Below the pieces are notes generated by a model. It worked only from the letters and a program-made list of their open reading frames with translations, searched no databases and was not told the origin of the DNA. Positions 42,443 to 50,030 of a stretch of 64,000 nt of DNA are shown here, in pieces (position 1 is the stretch's first letter; the number at the start of each line of letters is the position of its first letter). The stretch is from contig JASGVS010000021.1 of NCBI GenBank assembly GCA_030054835.1, positions 1 through 64,000 on the forward strand. The letters run 5' to 3'. The translations under genes and the position numbers were made by a program. The DNA is from UBA3910 sp002391465 (lineage in GTDB: Bacteria; Bacillota; Limnochordia; Darwinibacteriales; Darwinibacteriaceae).

Positions 42443-44002
42443 CTAATTCAGTTCAGTTTCCAGAAACTGTTCGTAATCGATCAACTGAAGTCCTTCCGGG
42501 CTCAAGAGAAAAACTTGTTCAAAGACTTCTTTAATGAACTTGCGGTCATGGGAGACCGCGATAATACAACCGGTGAAGCGCTGCAGAGCCGAACGGATCT
42601 CCGGGCCCGACAGCGGTGACAAATTCCGCGTCGGCTCATCGAGCACCAAAACCTCAGCCCGATCCAGAATCATTTTGGCAAAATACAGCTTAGCCCGCTG
42701 CCCCCCGGATAATTCCCACAGGGGATGGAGCATTTCATCCTTGGTGAAATTCATGCTGCCCAGATACGTCCGCACCTTAGTGAGCTCTTCCTTCTTCTGG
42801 GAAGAGGCCAAAAACTCAACCGCATTTTTCTCCCGTTCCATCACTTCCGCGTAATCCTGGGGCATGTACCCGTAGCGGATGGACGTCTGCTCCAATTCTC
42901 TTAGAATGCGCTTGATCAGAGTGGTCTTGCCGCAACCGTTCTCTCCAATTATACAGATTTTTCTGGGTCCCACAACACTCAACTGGATGTTTTGAGCCAA
43001 CACCAGATCTCCTGCCTTAAGCTGATCTAGGTGCAGATCTAGAATCCTCTTTCCGTTGGGAACCAGTATCTCTTCACTGAATTCAATGTCAATGCTTTCT
43101 TCAAAGTCGGGTTTTTTTGCCAGCTGCTCCTTTTCCCGCTCAAAGCGCTTGCCCATGGACTTCACCGAGCGCATTTTATCCTTTAGATTCTTAGCCACAG
43201 AAGGAGCCTGCCGGGAGACAGTGCGCAGCTCATGCTGCACCCGCTGGTAGATCTGGCGATAGCGCTCCAACTTGGCATCGAACTCCTCCTTCTCCTTCTT
43301 GGCCAGCTTGGTCTGTCTGATTATCTGCTCTTCCCGGTTCTGAACGTACTCACTGTAGGGCAGGCCCGCAATGGTGTGCTGGGGCTTGCTCTTTTTAATG
43401 AGCTGCTCCAGATGGATAATTGTGTTGGCGCAGTTCTCCAGGAGCAGTTCATCGTGGGAGACAAACATGACCGGGATCTCTAGACCTATGATGAACTTCT
43501 CCAGCCACTTTATGGAGGTGAGGTCCAGATCATTGCTGGGCTCATCCAAAAGCAGCAGCGTGGGCTGGCGCAGCATTTCACAGAGGAGCTGGAATTTGAT
43601 CTTTTCACCGCCCGAAAGCTGCCTTAATGTGATCTGCTCTGATATTCTCCCTTCTGGAAAGTCCATCTCCTTGAGAAGCTGGTAATACAGGCGGTAGTCC
43701 AGATCTGCCCAACCGACACGCTGACGGAAATAAGTTTCAACCGTCTGGTCGAGTATCTCGTCTTCCAACACCTGGGGAAGGTAACCGATCACTTCTCCCT
43801 GAGTTATAATCTCGCCCTTTATTTCCACGTAAGCCTGCAGGGAAGCAGGATCGGCTATTGCCTTCAACAGAGTTGATTTTCCATTCCCCTCTTCCCCGAT
43901 TACGGCCACCTTCATTCCGTCCAGCAGAGAAAAGCTGAAATCTGCCAAGATTGTCCGCAGATCCTTGGTCAGGTACAATGATAAGTCTTTGATAATTAAC
44001 AT
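42443..44002 (-). CDS. ABC-F family ATPase, probable ribosome-protection type
   Basis: A 519-residue soluble protein with two ABC domains and no membrane segments. First domain: Walker A GEEGNGKS (36-43), LSGGE and LLLLDEPSNDLD. Second: GENGCGKT, LSGGQRAK and VLVLDEPTRNLS. The charged linker between them (about 205-305) is long, as in antibiotic-resistance ABC-F proteins of the Vga/Lsa/VmlR/CplR kind, which remove drugs from the ribosomal peptidyl-transferase centre. The leader, with a three-codon ORF and attenuator, supports drug-inducible expression. Its ribosome binding site AAGGGGG lies within the last leader hairpin. Confidence 0.88.
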   Translation of the reverse strand: MLIIKDLSLYLTKDLRTILADFSFSLLDGMKVAVIGEEGNGKSTLLKAIADPASLQAYVEIKGEIITQGEVIGYLPQVLEDEILDQTVETYFRQRVGWADLDYRLYYQLLKEMDFPEGRISEQITLRQLSGGEKIKFQLLCEMLRQPTLLLLDEPSNDLDLTSIKWLEKFIIGLEIPVMFVSHDELLLENCANTIIHLEQLIKKSKPQHTIAGLPYSEYVQNREEQIIRQTKLAKKEKEEFDAKLERYRQIYQRVQHELRTVSRQAPSVAKNLKDKMRSVKSMGKRFEREKEQLAKKPDFEESIDIEFSEEILVPNGKRILDLHLDQLKAGDLVLAQNIQLSVVGPRKICIIGENGCGKTTLIKRILRELEQTSIRYGYMPQDYAEVMEREKNAVEFLASSQKKEELTKVRTYLGSMNFTKDEMLHPLWELSGGQRAKLYFAKMILDRAEVLVLDEPTRNLSPLSGPEIRSALQRFTGCIIAVSHDRKFIKEVFEQVFLLSPEGLQLIDYEQFLETELN

Positions 44003-44085
44003 TAAAAAACCCCCTTAAGCGGCTGCCGGGGATTGAGTAACGCAAAGGAGCGACGGAAACAATGTTCCCGTGCGGAAAGACGAAA

Positions 44086-44162
44086 AGCTACTCAATATGG
44101 CAACCAAAAACAAGCCCACTTGGGCTGCGTCTTCAGTTACAACACTGCCATATTGATTAGCT
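44086..44162 (-). promoter_or_regulatory. Attenuator in the ABC-F leader (nested terminator hairpins)
   Basis: AGCTAATCAATATGGCA (plus 44146-44162) pairs with TGCCATATTGAGTAGCT (44086-44102): 17 positions with one mismatch, followed by TTTT. Nested inside is AGCCCA / TGGGCT (44113-44126) followed by TGTTTTT (44105-44111), itself a compact terminator. The outer arm overlaps the stop codon of the upstream mini-ORF, so a stalled ribosome would prevent it from pairing. Confidence 0.8.
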
Positions 44163-44168
44163 GTTCAT
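44157..44168 (-). CDS. Three-codon upstream ORF (M-N-S) in the ABC-F leader
   Basis: ATG-AAC-AGC-TAA directly behind an excellent ribosome binding site (GGAGGAGGG, 44171-44179). Very short upstream ORFs with strong ribosome binding sites are known sensors in leaders of antibiotic-inducible ABC-F genes. Here its last codons form part of the attenuator stem. Translation is inferred from the ribosome binding site and position. Confidence 0.7.
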   Translation of the reverse strand: MNS

Positions 44169-44200
44169 TGCCCTCCTCCAATCTCTGCGGAGTATTTAAA

Positions 44201-44276
44201 TGGCGGGCCCGAGACGAATCGAACGTCCGACACATGGTTTAGGAGACCATTGCTCTATCCACTGAGCTACGGGCCC
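44201..44276 (-). tRNA. tRNA-Arg (anticodon CCT)
   Basis: A 76-base cloverleaf with encoded CCA. Acceptor GGGCCCG / CGGGCCC, D arm GCTC...GAGC, anticodon stem ATGGT / ACCAT with loop CTCCTAA (anticodon CCT, reads AGG) and T arm GGACG-TTCGATT-CGTCT. Its 3' end is only 32 bases upstream of the ABC-F leader ORF on the same strand, with no terminator between. Confidence 0.96.
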
Positions 44277-44287
44277 AATGCAAATTT

Positions 44288-44316
44288 AGTATAACATAGG
44301 CCAAAACAGATTTCAA
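44288..44316 (-). promoter_or_regulatory. Sigma-A promoter of tRNA-Arg (and probably the ABC-F operon)
   Basis: Minus strand TTGAAA (44311-44316), exactly 17 bases, then TATACT (44288-44293), ending 11 bases before the tRNA 5' end. No equally good promoter exists between the tRNA and the ABC-F leader. Confidence 0.8.
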
Positions 44317-44339
44317 TAAATTTTCGCGCGTGCTTCAGG

Positions 44340-44981
44340 CTACTCCCCGTTAGAATCACGCTTTCTCACAAGCTCCCTGGTGTTACCGGCAATGTCAACC
44401 AACACAACCACCAGTTCAGCTGAATAATAGAACACAACCAGGGCCACAAAGCCCAACAGAAAACCGGACAGAATCGCCACAAGGCCACCGAGAAAACCCG
44501 CAGATGCGGGTGAAAGACCGCCCAGCTGCAGTGATCCCAAACCCAAGAGGTGCAGTATATTCCGGCCTGCGATCCAAATAGACAGGCCGCCGGCTAAGCC
44601 AGAAAAAACAGATGCACAAGCCATGAGCTCCCCAACCAGCTTGAGCGTGACGGAAAAGATGGGAGCAATCACATAACCCGTGTCAGTAAGTTCTTCCACT
44701 GTACGGGCCCGGAGCCAAATGGTGTGTATCCAGCAGTAGAGCAGAACAATGAGCAAAATCTGCACCACAACTCCCGCCAGTGTAGCGCTGCCTGAGATGG
44801 AGTAGTAATACCCTAACCTTCGGAGCTCAGCTACCTCACTCCAGCGACCAACCCACAGGGCAGCACCGCCCACTCCCACCAAGATGGCAACCGCCCGCAG
44901 GATACCTGCGTATACCCTTCTGAATACCAAGCCCGAACTGAGCATGGACAAAACCCGCTGCATGAAAAAGAATCGAGACAC
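44340..44981 (-). CDS. Four-helix membrane protein, unknown function
   Basis: About 213 residues; GTG 44981 is chosen because GGAGGGGG lies 7 bases upstream. Four hydrophobic segments (about 27-46, 70-92, 115-150 in two turns, 160-195) alternate with short loops, the last followed by a charged tail (NTRELVRKRDSNGE). No domain recognised. It lies between the spore-protein genes and tRNA-Arg; its own terminator separates it from the Tlp-like gene upstream. Role not assignable. Confidence 0.65.
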   Translation of the reverse strand: MSRFFFMQRVLSMLSSGLVFRRVYAGILRAVAILVGVGGAALWVGRWSEVAELRRLGYYYSISGSATLAGVVVQILLIVLLYCWIHTIWLRARTVEELTDTGYVIAPIFSVTLKLVGELMACASVFSGLAGGLSIWIAGRNILHLLGLGSLQLGGLSPASAGFLGGLVAILSGFLLGFVALVVFYYSAELVVVLVDIAGNTRELVRKRDSNGE

Positions 44982-45055
44982 CGTCGTACCCCCTCCAGGA
45001 ATTCCGTTATCTGATGTTTCCACGCGCTGCAGGCGAATCCTTCCTTTAGGGGTAC

Positions 45056-45080
45056 AACAAAGCCGGGCGTTATACCCGGC
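45056..45080 (-). terminator. Terminator of the Tlp-like gene pair
   Basis: Minus strand GCCGGG / CCCGGC stem with a seven-base loop followed by TTTGTTGT. Confidence 0.75.
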
Positions 45081-45084
45081 CTTC

Positions 45085-45294
45085 TTAAGGTTCTTCCGTT
45101 GTACTACTCTCCAGTTTATCCTCGAGGCTGCGAATCATTTCTTCCCTGTGCTTTGTCTTTTCAATAACCCTCCTTTCCTGATCCTCAGGTAGTTCGCCTG
45201 TTTTCAACCTGTCTAGTGCTTCATCCATCCGTTCCCTGGTGTTCTCTAACTGTTCTTTATAAGTCTGTGCACCCTTCTGCCTCTTCTTGTCCAT
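45085..45294 (-). CDS. Tlp-like small charged protein (second copy)
   Basis: A 69-residue, very hydrophilic, helical protein; ATG 45294 follows AAAGGAGA. It resembles the Tlp spore protein encoded just upstream: both contain an NT-E helix start, an LPE-Q segment (LPEDQERRVIEKTKHREE here, LPEEQRQALLAKNRRREE there) and a closing charged helix. The PDDRSDN opening typical of Tlp is missing, so it may be a diverged duplicate. The two genes are 14 bases apart. Probable spore-core or stress protein; inferred. Confidence 0.6.
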   Translation of the reverse strand: MDKKRQKGAQTYKEQLENTRERMDEALDRLKTGELPEDQERRVIEKTKHREEMIRSLEDKLESSTTEEP

Positions 45295-45308
45295 CACGGT
45301 CTCCTTTG

Positions 45309-45563
45309 TCAACTGTGGTGGGGATCGTTTTCCCGCCTCTGGCGAAACTCCCATTCATCCTTTATCTCTTTCCGCTTGCCAGCTATTGCCTCTTCGCGCC
45401 TGCGGTTCTTGGCCAGAAGTGCCTGACGCTGCTCTTCAGGCAGATCCTGCTGGAGAAGATCGTGCGCTTCCTCCAAATTCTCAATGGTATTTACCACCTG
45501 TTCCTGCAGCTTTTCCGCGTTATCACTGCGATCGTCCGGTTTCGGCCTGCGGTCTCGGCCCAT
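45309..45563 (-). CDS. tlp: Small acid-soluble spore protein, Tlp family
   Basis: An 84-residue protein with the Tlp signature KPDDRSDNAEKLQ followed by VVNTIENLEEAHD and a C-terminal KNRRREEAIAGKRKEIKDE. ATG 45563 has GGAAAGGAGG upstream. Tlp accumulates in the developing forespore of Bacillus and Clostridium species, so this indicates a spore-forming organism. An upstream element (TGACTA, 17 bases, AAAACTA) resembles a SigG promoter. Its gene is followed immediately by a related shorter gene. Confidence 0.88.
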   Translation of the reverse strand: MGRDRRPKPDDRSDNAEKLQEQVVNTIENLEEAHDLLQQDLPEEQRQALLAKNRRREEAIAGKRKEIKDEWEFRQRRENDPHHS

Positions 45564-45599
45564 GATGCTCCTCCTTTCCAGGGAGTGTCTCTTCACCGT

Positions 45600-45629
45600 T
45601 AGTTTTCGCAGTCTGCGCATTTTTAGTCA
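45600..45629 (-). promoter_or_regulatory. Possible forespore (SigG-type) promoter of tlp
   Basis: TGACTA (plus 45624-45629), 17-base spacer, AAAACTA (45600-45606) compares with the SigG pattern TGAATA-N17-CATACTA at 5 of 6 and 5 of 7 positions. It lies between the terminator of the preceding gene and the tlp ribosome binding site. Confidence 0.4.
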
Positions 45630-45654
45630 AAAAAACACCTTCCCAACGGGAAGG
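45629..45654 (-). terminator. Terminator of the cNMP/DUF2225 gene
   Basis: CCTTCCC-AAC-GGGAAGG stem followed on the minus strand by a seven-T run (plus 45629-45635). Confidence 0.9.
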
Positions 45655-45677
45655 CGCTTCTTTGCATTAGTGTTAAT

Positions 45678-46790
45678 TTAAGCCTGGTTCTGGCGGTACC
45701 GCAGATCCTGGATGCGGTCCGAAGCCAGCCGCTTGTGGCGGGGGTCTCCCCCGGTCATGGTGGCTGCCCTGTGGAAATTGTTGAAAGCAGCACCGGTATT
45801 CCCCAACCGCAGTTCAAGCTCACCCAAGAGAATGTAAAGTTGCTGATCACCGGCCGCACTGCGGGCGCTTGTGGACATGGCTTCCGCAAAGTAATCCCGG
45901 GCCTTTTCTGCCGCCGCTAGGGCCAGCTCCCCTTCCTCCAGATCTTCATAGATCCAGACCAAACGGAGCCAGAGGTTCGCCCACTGCTCTAATGTGGCTC
46001 CCACAATTTCAAAGCTGCGCATCGCTAGGTAATAGGAGATGATCACCTGTTGGATGGTGCGCTGGCCGTCAAAGGCGAAGTTGAAGTCCACTGGATTTCC
46101 CAACAGTACCTCCCGCCCCTTTTCCACTGCAGTACGCCGCAGCCGGTTAAAGCGTCGGGCAGGGTAGGCGAACGAACACTGGGGGCAGACCCAGATGTAA
46201 TAGAAATTAGGTTCAAAATTGCGATAGACCGTCCGAAAGTCGGGATCATGCCTTTCCATCTGCAGACGGGAAGTACGTTCCCTCAAGCCGGTAAACTCAG
46301 TACTGCAGATGGGGCAGGTCACTTCGGTAGGGAACACATACTCACCGTATTCCGCCGGTACCCTAGTGTTGAAAGTGGGGTGGCCTTCTGGCAGCAGATC
46401 ACCTAACGTGCTTACCCTCTCTTCCTGCCCTTCCTGTACCCCCTGGAAGAAATTCATCGCTCCTTCATCGCTCACCCTGCGTGCCAGCTCGGAAAGCAGG
46501 GAACAGGCGAGACGGGGCTGACCCGCGAGGATACTGGTGATATTGTCCTTATTCAGCTCCAATACTTTGACATCTGTGGCACAGACCGCAGCATAGCTGT
46601 GGGTCGCCTCTTGGAAGAAGGCAACATCGCCAACAATTCCTGCCGGGCCCAGCAGTACCTGTTGGTCCCCTTTGGTCACAATGATCCGACCGTCTAAGAT
46701 GATGTAGACGGACGAAGCAGGATTGCCGGGAACAAACAGCACAGTTCCTTTAGCGTATGCTTGTACAAAATCAACTGCCAATGCTATCAT
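45678..46790 (-). CDS. Cyclic-nucleotide-binding domain plus DUF2225 protein
   Basis: A 370-residue cytoplasmic protein. Residues 10-115 form a cNMP-binding (CRP-like) beta-roll (VYIILDGRIIVTKGD, VGDVAFFQEATHSYAAVCA) with no DNA-binding helix-turn-helix behind it. Residues about 150-350 are DUF2225, with a zinc-ribbon-like pair TCPICSTEF and WVCPQCSFAYP, then a TPR-like helical region (LYILLGELELRLGNTGAAFNNF). Such proteins are seen in Clostridia and spirochaetes without known function. It probably senses a nucleotide or acts as a scaffold. Bounded by terminators, so monocistronic. Confidence 0.8.
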   Translation of the reverse strand: MIALAVDFVQAYAKGTVLFVPGNPASSVYIILDGRIIVTKGDQQVLLGPAGIVGDVAFFQEATHSYAAVCATDVKVLELNKDNITSILAGQPRLACSLLSELARRVSDEGAMNFFQGVQEGQEERVSTLGDLLPEGHPTFNTRVPAEYGEYVFPTEVTCPICSTEFTGLRERTSRLQMERHDPDFRTVYRNFEPNFYYIWVCPQCSFAYPARRFNRLRRTAVEKGREVLLGNPVDFNFAFDGQRTIQQVIISYYLAMRSFEIVGATLEQWANLWLRLVWIYEDLEEGELALAAAEKARDYFAEAMSTSARSAAGDQQLYILLGELELRLGNTGAAFNNFHRAATMTGGDPRHKRLASDRIQDLRYRQNQA

Positions 46791-46824
46791 CCTTTACCTC
46801 GGTAAACTATGCTTGACCTAGCAC

Positions 46825-46843
46825 TTCTCCTTGCGAAGGAGAA
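46825..46843. repeat. Perfect inverted repeat upstream of the cNMP/DUF2225 gene
   Basis: TTCTCCTT-GCG-AAGGAGAA. No T-run on either side, so an operator or an RNA hairpin is more likely than a terminator. Confidence 0.45.
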
Positions 46844-46857
46844 TTCCTGTTAAAAGG

Positions 46858-46881
46858 AAAAAGGGGGCACAGTGCCCCCTT
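46858..46881 (-). terminator. Terminator of korAB
   Basis: AAGGGGGCAC / GTGCCCCCTT stem with a one-base loop centre; T-run follows on the minus strand. Confidence 0.9.
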
Positions 46882-46883
46882 TA

Positions 46884-47747
46884 CTACACTTTGAAACTCT
46901 CCACTAAGGCATGCACCACAGCCGTATCCCGTTCCTGCCTGACCAGGGGCGTTGTTAAGATGCCGCTGTACTGATCGGCAAGGGTCGGCCGTTCAACCTG
47001 GTAGAGAATGCCGATGGGGATCCGGTCCCCCCATTCCCAGCTCTTTTCCCAAGCCGCCTTGCGATCGGTACGGTCATAACTCCCATCCTGGTCCAGATCG
47101 TACACCCGCTCCCGGTAATACTGGTAGGTGTTGATCTTGTTGAAGGTCACACAGGGTTGGAGAATGTCCACCAGGGCAAAGCCCCGATGCTGCACCGCGG
47201 CTTTAATGGTCCGCGTTAGGTGCTGCTGATCCCCTGCGTAACTGCGGGCAACAAAGCCGCCGTTTAGGGTGATGGCGGTAGCCAGCGGGTTAAACGCTTC
47301 GTTGGCCACACCCGCAGGCGTAGTTCCGGTCACCATACCCTGATCAGAACGGGGTGAGGCTTGTCCCTTAGTTAGACCAAATACCTGGTTATCATGGACC
47401 AAATAGGTAATGTCCACGTTCTTGCGAATGGCATGGAGGAAGTGGTTCCCTCCCTCGGCGTAGCCGTCACCGTCGCCGCCGATGGCAAACACGGTCAGGT
47501 CGCCGTTCGCCAGTTTCGCCCCGGTAGCGGTGGGAAGTGTTCGCCCGTGGAGCGTGTTCAGCACGTTACCGGCGATGTAGTGGGGCGTTTTGCCCGCCTG
47601 CCCAATGCCTGAGACATAAAGAACGTCTTGGGGCCTCAGCTCCAGTTCCTCCAGAGCCCGGCTCAGGGCACGCAGGATACCGAAGTTACCGCAGCCCGGG
47701 CACCAAGCCGTCTCTTTGGCAGTGACAAAGCCAATATCCTTAGTCAC
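46884..47747 (-). CDS. korB: 2-oxoacid:ferredoxin oxidoreductase, beta subunit
   Basis: About 287 residues. Holds the thiamine pyrophosphate site: GGDGDGYAEGGNHFLHAIR and the downstream NQVFGLTKGQ, plus the N-terminal WCPGCGN. With the alpha subunit it oxidises 2-oxoglutarate (or a related 2-oxoacid) with CoA, reducing ferredoxin. GTG 47747 is chosen because AAAGGAGGTG lies 6 bases upstream; it overlaps the korA stop by eight bases. An in-frame ATG at 47771 is less likely. The 2-oxoglutarate specificity is inferred from the subunit arrangement. Confidence 0.9.
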   Translation of the reverse strand: MTKDIGFVTAKETAWCPGCGNFGILRALSRALEELELRPQDVLYVSGIGQAGKTPHYIAGNVLNTLHGRTLPTATGAKLANGDLTVFAIGGDGDGYAEGGNHFLHAIRKNVDITYLVHDNQVFGLTKGQASPRSDQGMVTGTTPAGVANEAFNPLATAITLNGGFVARSYAGDQQHLTRTIKAAVQHRGFALVDILQPCVTFNKINTYQYYRERVYDLDQDGSYDRTDRKAAWEKSWEWGDRIPIGILYQVERPTLADQYSGILTTPLVRQERDTAVVHALVESFKV

Positions 47748-49470
47748 AGGCGCCACCTCCTTTAAGCTCATTCAGGATGTAGCAGGCGTTAATGGGTCTG
47801 CCATCATAGCGCCGCACACACCCGGTGGGTTTCCAGGCAAAGCGGGAGGCAATGAGTGCCTGCAGCTGGCCGGAAGCGTTTCCTTCCACCACATATTTCT
47901 CACCCGGCCCGGTCAAGATTTCCTCTAGACTGGCTGGCAGAGGGAAAACCTGCGGTAGGTGCACGCCTTGGGCTCTTGTACCGCGCTCATTTAAGTTGGC
48001 TACCGCTTCTGCAATAGCCCCTTTAGTGGAGCCGAAACCGATCAGCACCAGCTCGGGATCTTCGACGCCGCATATAACCGGAGGAAGAGCCTCCTCTTCC
48101 ACCAACTTCTGCTTGGCCATGCGCTTTTCCACCATTTTCCTCCGCATTTCCCCATCTTCCGTCAGGTGGCCCTTTTCATCATGTTCGTCGCCGGCACTGA
48201 TTACCAGCCCATCCCCGAAACCGGGGTAGAGCCTGGGTGAAATGCCGTCCTCGGTGAGCTTATAGCGGAGGTAGTCCGGTCCCCCTTCGGCTCCGGAGAC
48301 CACTTTACCCCGATCGATCTCTACCCTATCTACGGAAAAGGGAGTCACAGTGGTATAGGAGTCGGCCAGGTGCTGATCGCTCAGTACCACAACGGGCATC
48401 TGATACCGTTCAGCCAAGTTAAAGGCATCGCCCATGAGATAGAAAGCTTCTTCCACGTCACCGGGGGCCAACACAGCCCGGGGGAAATCCCCGAAGGACA
48501 TGGCCACCGCAAACGTTAGGTCTCCCTGTTCCGTCCTGGTGGGTAGTCCGGTACTGGGTCCCGGGCGCTGGGCATTCACCACTACAATGGGGATTTCGGC
48601 TGAGCCAGCTAAACTGAGCGCCTCAGTCATTAAGGCAAAGCCCCCGCCCGAGGTGGCGGTCATGGCCCGTACCCCGGCAAAGCTTGCTCCAATTGCCATA
48701 TTGATGGCAGAGATTTCATCTTCCGCTTGTTCCATCACAACGGAAGCCTTCCTGCCATTACGGGAGATGTATTCGGTCACTCCCGTGGACGGCGTCATGG
48801 GATAGGCACTCATGAACTTAACACCGGCAGCTAACGCACCTAAGGGCAGGGCATCATTGCCGCTGAGCAGAATCCGCTCAGCGGGATGTTCCGGTCTTGC
48901 AGGTTTCTGCCTCTTGGAAGCAAGCCCCTGCACCCTGTCAAAGCCTGCTTTAGCAACCAATTGATTGCCTTCCACAATCTCCGCACCACGGCGTCCGAAA
49001 AGTTCGCCTAAAACATCAGCCAAAACGGAAAAGTCATCGCTGAGGAATGCCCAAATGGCCCCGGCCGCAACTGCGTTAGCCATAATCCGCGGCTGGCCCA
49101 GCTCTTCCGTTACCTGGGCAAAGGGTAGGGCGATGTAATTCTCACCTGGGGTAAAGGGCAGCTCCTCGTTTCTGAAAACGTCCGGATCGTAGATTACCAA
49201 ACTGTCCTCGGTCAAATTCTTCCTGGCTCGACCAATGGTGGCCCGATCGAGGGAGACAGTTAAATCAAGCTTGTCCACCCAAGTGGCAATCGGTTCATTG
49301 GCCAAGCGAATCTGGAAGTAGTTGTTCCCACCGCGGATCCTCGATTCATAGTCCTGGTGGGCGAACAGATACCAACCTTCCCGGGCAATCGCTCGCAGCA
49401 AAATGCTGCCTATGGATACCAGCCCTTGCCCCGCTTCGCCTCCAATTCTGATGTTAAAGGTGTTTGACAT
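47740..49470 (-). CDS. korA: 2-oxoacid:ferredoxin oxidoreductase, fused gamma-alpha subunit
   Basis: A 576-residue fusion. Residues 1-180 are the gamma domain (RIGGEAGQGLVSIGSILLRA, HQDYESRIRGG). From about 195 the alpha/PYR domain follows (AYPMTPSTGVTEYI, MEQAEDEISAINMAIGASFA, ATSGGGFALMTEALSLAG), ending with the transketolase-C-like domain. The gamma-alpha fusion plus separate beta is the arrangement of two-subunit Kor enzymes. No ferredoxin domain is present, so an external ferredoxin is needed. It starts 13 bases downstream of the rubrerythrin stop, so the redox genes may form one transcript. Confidence 0.92.
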   Translation of the reverse strand: MSNTFNIRIGGEAGQGLVSIGSILLRAIAREGWYLFAHQDYESRIRGGNNYFQIRLANEPIATWVDKLDLTVSLDRATIGRARKNLTEDSLVIYDPDVFRNEELPFTPGENYIALPFAQVTEELGQPRIMANAVAAGAIWAFLSDDFSVLADVLGELFGRRGAEIVEGNQLVAKAGFDRVQGLASKRQKPARPEHPAERILLSGNDALPLGALAAGVKFMSAYPMTPSTGVTEYISRNGRKASVVMEQAEDEISAINMAIGASFAGVRAMTATSGGGFALMTEALSLAGSAEIPIVVVNAQRPGPSTGLPTRTEQGDLTFAVAMSFGDFPRAVLAPGDVEEAFYLMGDAFNLAERYQMPVVVLSDQHLADSYTTVTPFSVDRVEIDRGKVVSGAEGGPDYLRYKLTEDGISPRLYPGFGDGLVISAGDEHDEKGHLTEDGEMRRKMVEKRMAKQKLVEEEALPPVICGVEDPELVLIGFGSTKGAIAEAVANLNERGTRAQGVHLPQVFPLPASLEEILTGPGEKYVVEGNASGQLQALIASRFAWKPTGCVRRYDGRPINACYILNELKGGGACD

Positions 49471-49482
49471 AACAACCCCCTT

Positions 49483-49986
49483 TTAGAAGGATACGAACCT
49501 ATCTTTCTTAGCACTGCAGATCGGGCATTTTTCAGGAATTTCGCCGTCAACGGTGTAACCGCAGATGTCGCAGATGTGGATTGTGCCGATCTCGATGTCC
49601 GACTTCTCCATAACTACCTTCTTGGCGTCAGTATACATTTGCGCGTGGATTTTCTCTGCTTCTAGGGCGTAATGGGTGGAACGGACCGCTCCCTTTTCTT
49701 CCTGCAGTTCGGCCACGGCTTTGTAAGCTGGGTACATTTCTTCGATTTCGAAGTTTTCACCGTCAATACCATCCTGGAGATTGGCAACTGAATCGTTGAT
49801 GCCGCCAAGTTCCTTGAGGTGGTTGCGAGCGTGTACCAGTTCGGCGTAAGCAATTGCTTTAAAGAGCCGTGCTACATTGGGAAAGCCCTCTTTCTCTGCC
49901 ACGTCGCTGTACAGCAGGTACTTCATGTGTGCTTGGCTTTCGCCTGCAAAAGCATCCCTTAAGTTCTGTTCCGTCATAATTCTCAT
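49483..49986 (-). CDS. rbr: Rubrerythrin
   Basis: A 167-residue peroxide-reducing protein of anaerobes. Ferritin-like four-helix diiron domain with glutamates and histidines in GESQAH, YAELVHARNH and ALEAEKIHAQ. A C-terminal rubredoxin-like Fe-Cys4 centre follows: Cys139, 142, 154, 157 (CDICGYTVDGEIPEKCPIC). ATG 49986 has TAGGAGG upstream. Reduces hydrogen peroxide to water with electrons from NADH via flavoproteins; the flavin reductase gene just upstream could supply them (inference). Confidence 0.96.
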   Translation of the reverse strand: MRIMTEQNLRDAFAGESQAHMKYLLYSDVAEKEGFPNVARLFKAIAYAELVHARNHLKELGGINDSVANLQDGIDGENFEIEEMYPAYKAVAELQEEKGAVRSTHYALEAEKIHAQMYTDAKKVVMEKSDIEIGTIHICDICGYTVDGEIPEKCPICSAKKDRFVSF

Positions 49987-50030
49987 CTGTGCATTCCTCC
50001 TATATGTTTTTATTTTCTTTGGTGTCAAGT

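Noticed and set aside
44201..44276. tRNA as an integration (att) site of a mobile element
   Set aside because: No integrase gene and no duplicated 3' tRNA end in the flanking sequence.
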